Both the position numbers and the translations under genes were made by a program. Below the pieces are notes generated by a model. That model saw only the letters and a list, made by a program, of their open reading frames with translations. It had not been told where the DNA came from and ran no database searches. Below are positions 63,136 through 64,000 of a stretch of 64,000 nt of DNA, piece by piece. Source of the DNA: Prototheca cutis (lineage: Eukaryota; Chlorophyta; Trebouxiophyceae; Chlorellales; Chlorellaceae); the NCBI GenBank assembly GCA_002897115.2, contig BCIH01000013.1, forward strand, positions 466,484 to 530,483. Reading direction: 5' to 3'. Position 1 is the stretch's first letter. Every line of letters starts with the position of its first letter.

Positions 63136-64000
63136 TCAACGCCTGCCTGCACTGGACTGTGCAGAGGCGGTTGTGTAGGACGGGTTGAACCCTGTGGTGC
63201 CCACGACGGGGAGGAGCACGGCGTTGATGCCATGCACAACCCAGCCACAGCCCTTGGCCAGGTCTGGGGCGGAGATGGTCGCAGTGTTGCCGACGGCTTG
63301 GAGCTCGATGGTGCTGGAACCATTGGTGGGCACTGTGATGTAGAGGACATCGCCCGATGCCTGGGTGAGCTGTCGCAGCTTCGTTAGAGCTGCGATATCC
63401 AGTGCGGCGTCCTGGGTGATGTGGTAGAGCGTCAGCCGCTCCAGGAGGTTGGTTTGCTGCGTCAGGGCATCCGGGGTGGTGCCCAGGGCAGAGGCGGCAT
63501 CGGCAAACGCGTCGTTGCCGGGGACAAACACTGTCACGTTGGTGCCTGTCAGGTCGGCGTCAGTGCCCGTGCTGCTCAACGCCTGGACAAAGGTCGAGAA
63601 GGCCGGCACCGAGGACAGGTACTCTATCGCCGTCTGATTGCAGACTGGTACCGTGGCAGCTGCATTGCTTGTTGCCTTGGGCTTGGCGGCGGGAGTGGGA
63701 GCGATAGCAGTCTCCAACGCGGGCTCGGGGATGGGAGAGGGGACAACTGTTTCAGACACTGGGGCCACACCAACTGCAGCTACTGCCCTGGAAATGGCAG
63801 CTGGAGCTTTCTCTAGCTCGTCCTCTGGCTCGGGCGCTGGAACTGCCTCAGTTTGGGGCTCTGCGATCGGCTCGGGGACTGGGACAGGCTCGGTAGTGAC
63901 TTTGGTCGGCTGCTCAGGTGCAGGCTCGGAAGTGATGGCCTTGATAGCGGGCACGGGTACAACAGCCTCAAGAGCGGGCACGGGTGCGACGGCCTCGGGG
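63136..64000 (-). CDS. Fasciclin-domain (FAS1) protein, 5' partial
   Basis: An uninterrupted minus-strand frame runs from the right edge to the stop at 63136, at least 288 residues; the start is outside the window. The N-terminal part seen is a Pro/Glu/Val/Ala-rich linker with near-repeats (VVPVPA, EPVPVPEPIAEP). The C-terminal 150 residues are a FAS1 domain: VPAFSTFVQALSSTG, VTVFVPGNDAFADA (first conserved block), LTLYHITQDAALD, and the second block CGWVVHGINAVLLPV. FAS1 proteins are secreted adhesion or wall proteins; in algae they include wall and Golenkinia-like glycoproteins. No membrane anchor is visible at the C-terminus (ends SAQSSAGRR). The last intron-free 860 bases differ from the intron-rich neighbours. 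Confidence 0.85.
   Translation of the reverse strand, partial: PEAVAPVPALEAVVPVPAIKAITSEPAPEQPTKVTTEPVPVPEPIAEPQTEAVPAPEPEDELEKAPAAISRAVAAVGVAPVSETVVPSPIPEPALETAIAPTPAAKPKATSNAAATVPVCNQTAIEYLSSVPAFSTFVQALSSTGTDADLTGTNVTVFVPGNDAFADAASALGTTPDALTQQTNLLERLTLYHITQDAALDIAALTKLRQLTQASGDVLYITVPTNGSSTIELQAVGNTATISAPDLAKGCGWVVHGINAVLLPVVGTTGFNPSYTTASAQSSAGRR

Overview
The window is nuclear DNA of a GC-rich, intron-dense eukaryote, most probably a green alga and plausibly a trebouxiophyte of the Chlorella/Auxenochlorella kind. The sequence shows short GT-AG introns in nearly every gene, a few GC-AG introns, a plastid-targeted GAPDH, a histidine-biosynthesis enzyme with a transit-like leader, an organellar-type leucyl-tRNA synthetase, a plant-type proton-pump interactor and a complex-type N-glycan transferase. 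The lineage is inferred from these families; no rRNA or organellar marker is present. Scattered single n bases and one 320-base n run show an imperfect consensus.

I support 24 genes. Their exon models were built by joining reading frames at splice sites that keep phase. Left to right: RCC2-like (+, 5' end missing), PPI1-like (-), membrane-anchored TPR protein (-), a type I membrane protein of unknown role (+), PCH2/TRIP13 AAA ATPase with a central exon lost in the n run (-), ORMDL (+), microcephalin-like triple-BRCT protein (-), PAN2 deadenylase subunit (-), VPS25 of ESCRT-II (+), plastid GAPDH (-), organellar LeuRS (-), a small unrecognised gene (-), SYS1 (-), TBL2-like WD40 protein (-), MATE transporter (+), TANGO2/NRDE protein (-), TBC-domain RabGAP (-), alpha-tubulin (+), HISN3 isomerase of histidine synthesis (-), RAD4/XPC DNA-damage recogniser (+), a small SVIP-like myristoylated protein (+), GnT-I with an added Cys-rich module (-), an Hsp20 with a Pro/His/Cys-rich arm (+), and a fasciclin-domain protein running off the right edge (-).

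This is ordinary housekeeping gene space and I saw no transposon, viral or CRISPR-like element. The genes do not form one pathway, though several serve chromosome dynamics and genome maintenance (RCC2, PCH2, microcephalin, tubulin, RAD4) and several the secretory or endomembrane system (ORMDL, VPS25, SYS1, TANGO2, TBC, GnT-I). Convergent, divergent and tandem neighbours alternate, with gaps of about 0.15-1.2 kb.

The points most worth a second look are: (1) GnT-I carries a C-terminal module whose cysteine spacing matches the C-terminal module of the unrelated GnT-V (MGAT5); (2) simple repeats in introns are strand-polarised, with GT/G-rich tracts at donors and CA/C-rich tracts at acceptors; (3) alpha-tubulin has Arg instead of Lys at position 40, so it cannot carry the usual luminal acetylation; (4) a perfect 15-bp hairpin and a palindromic TGTAA pair sit between convergent genes; (5) the Hsp20 has an unusual His/Cys/Pro arm with heat-shock elements upstream.
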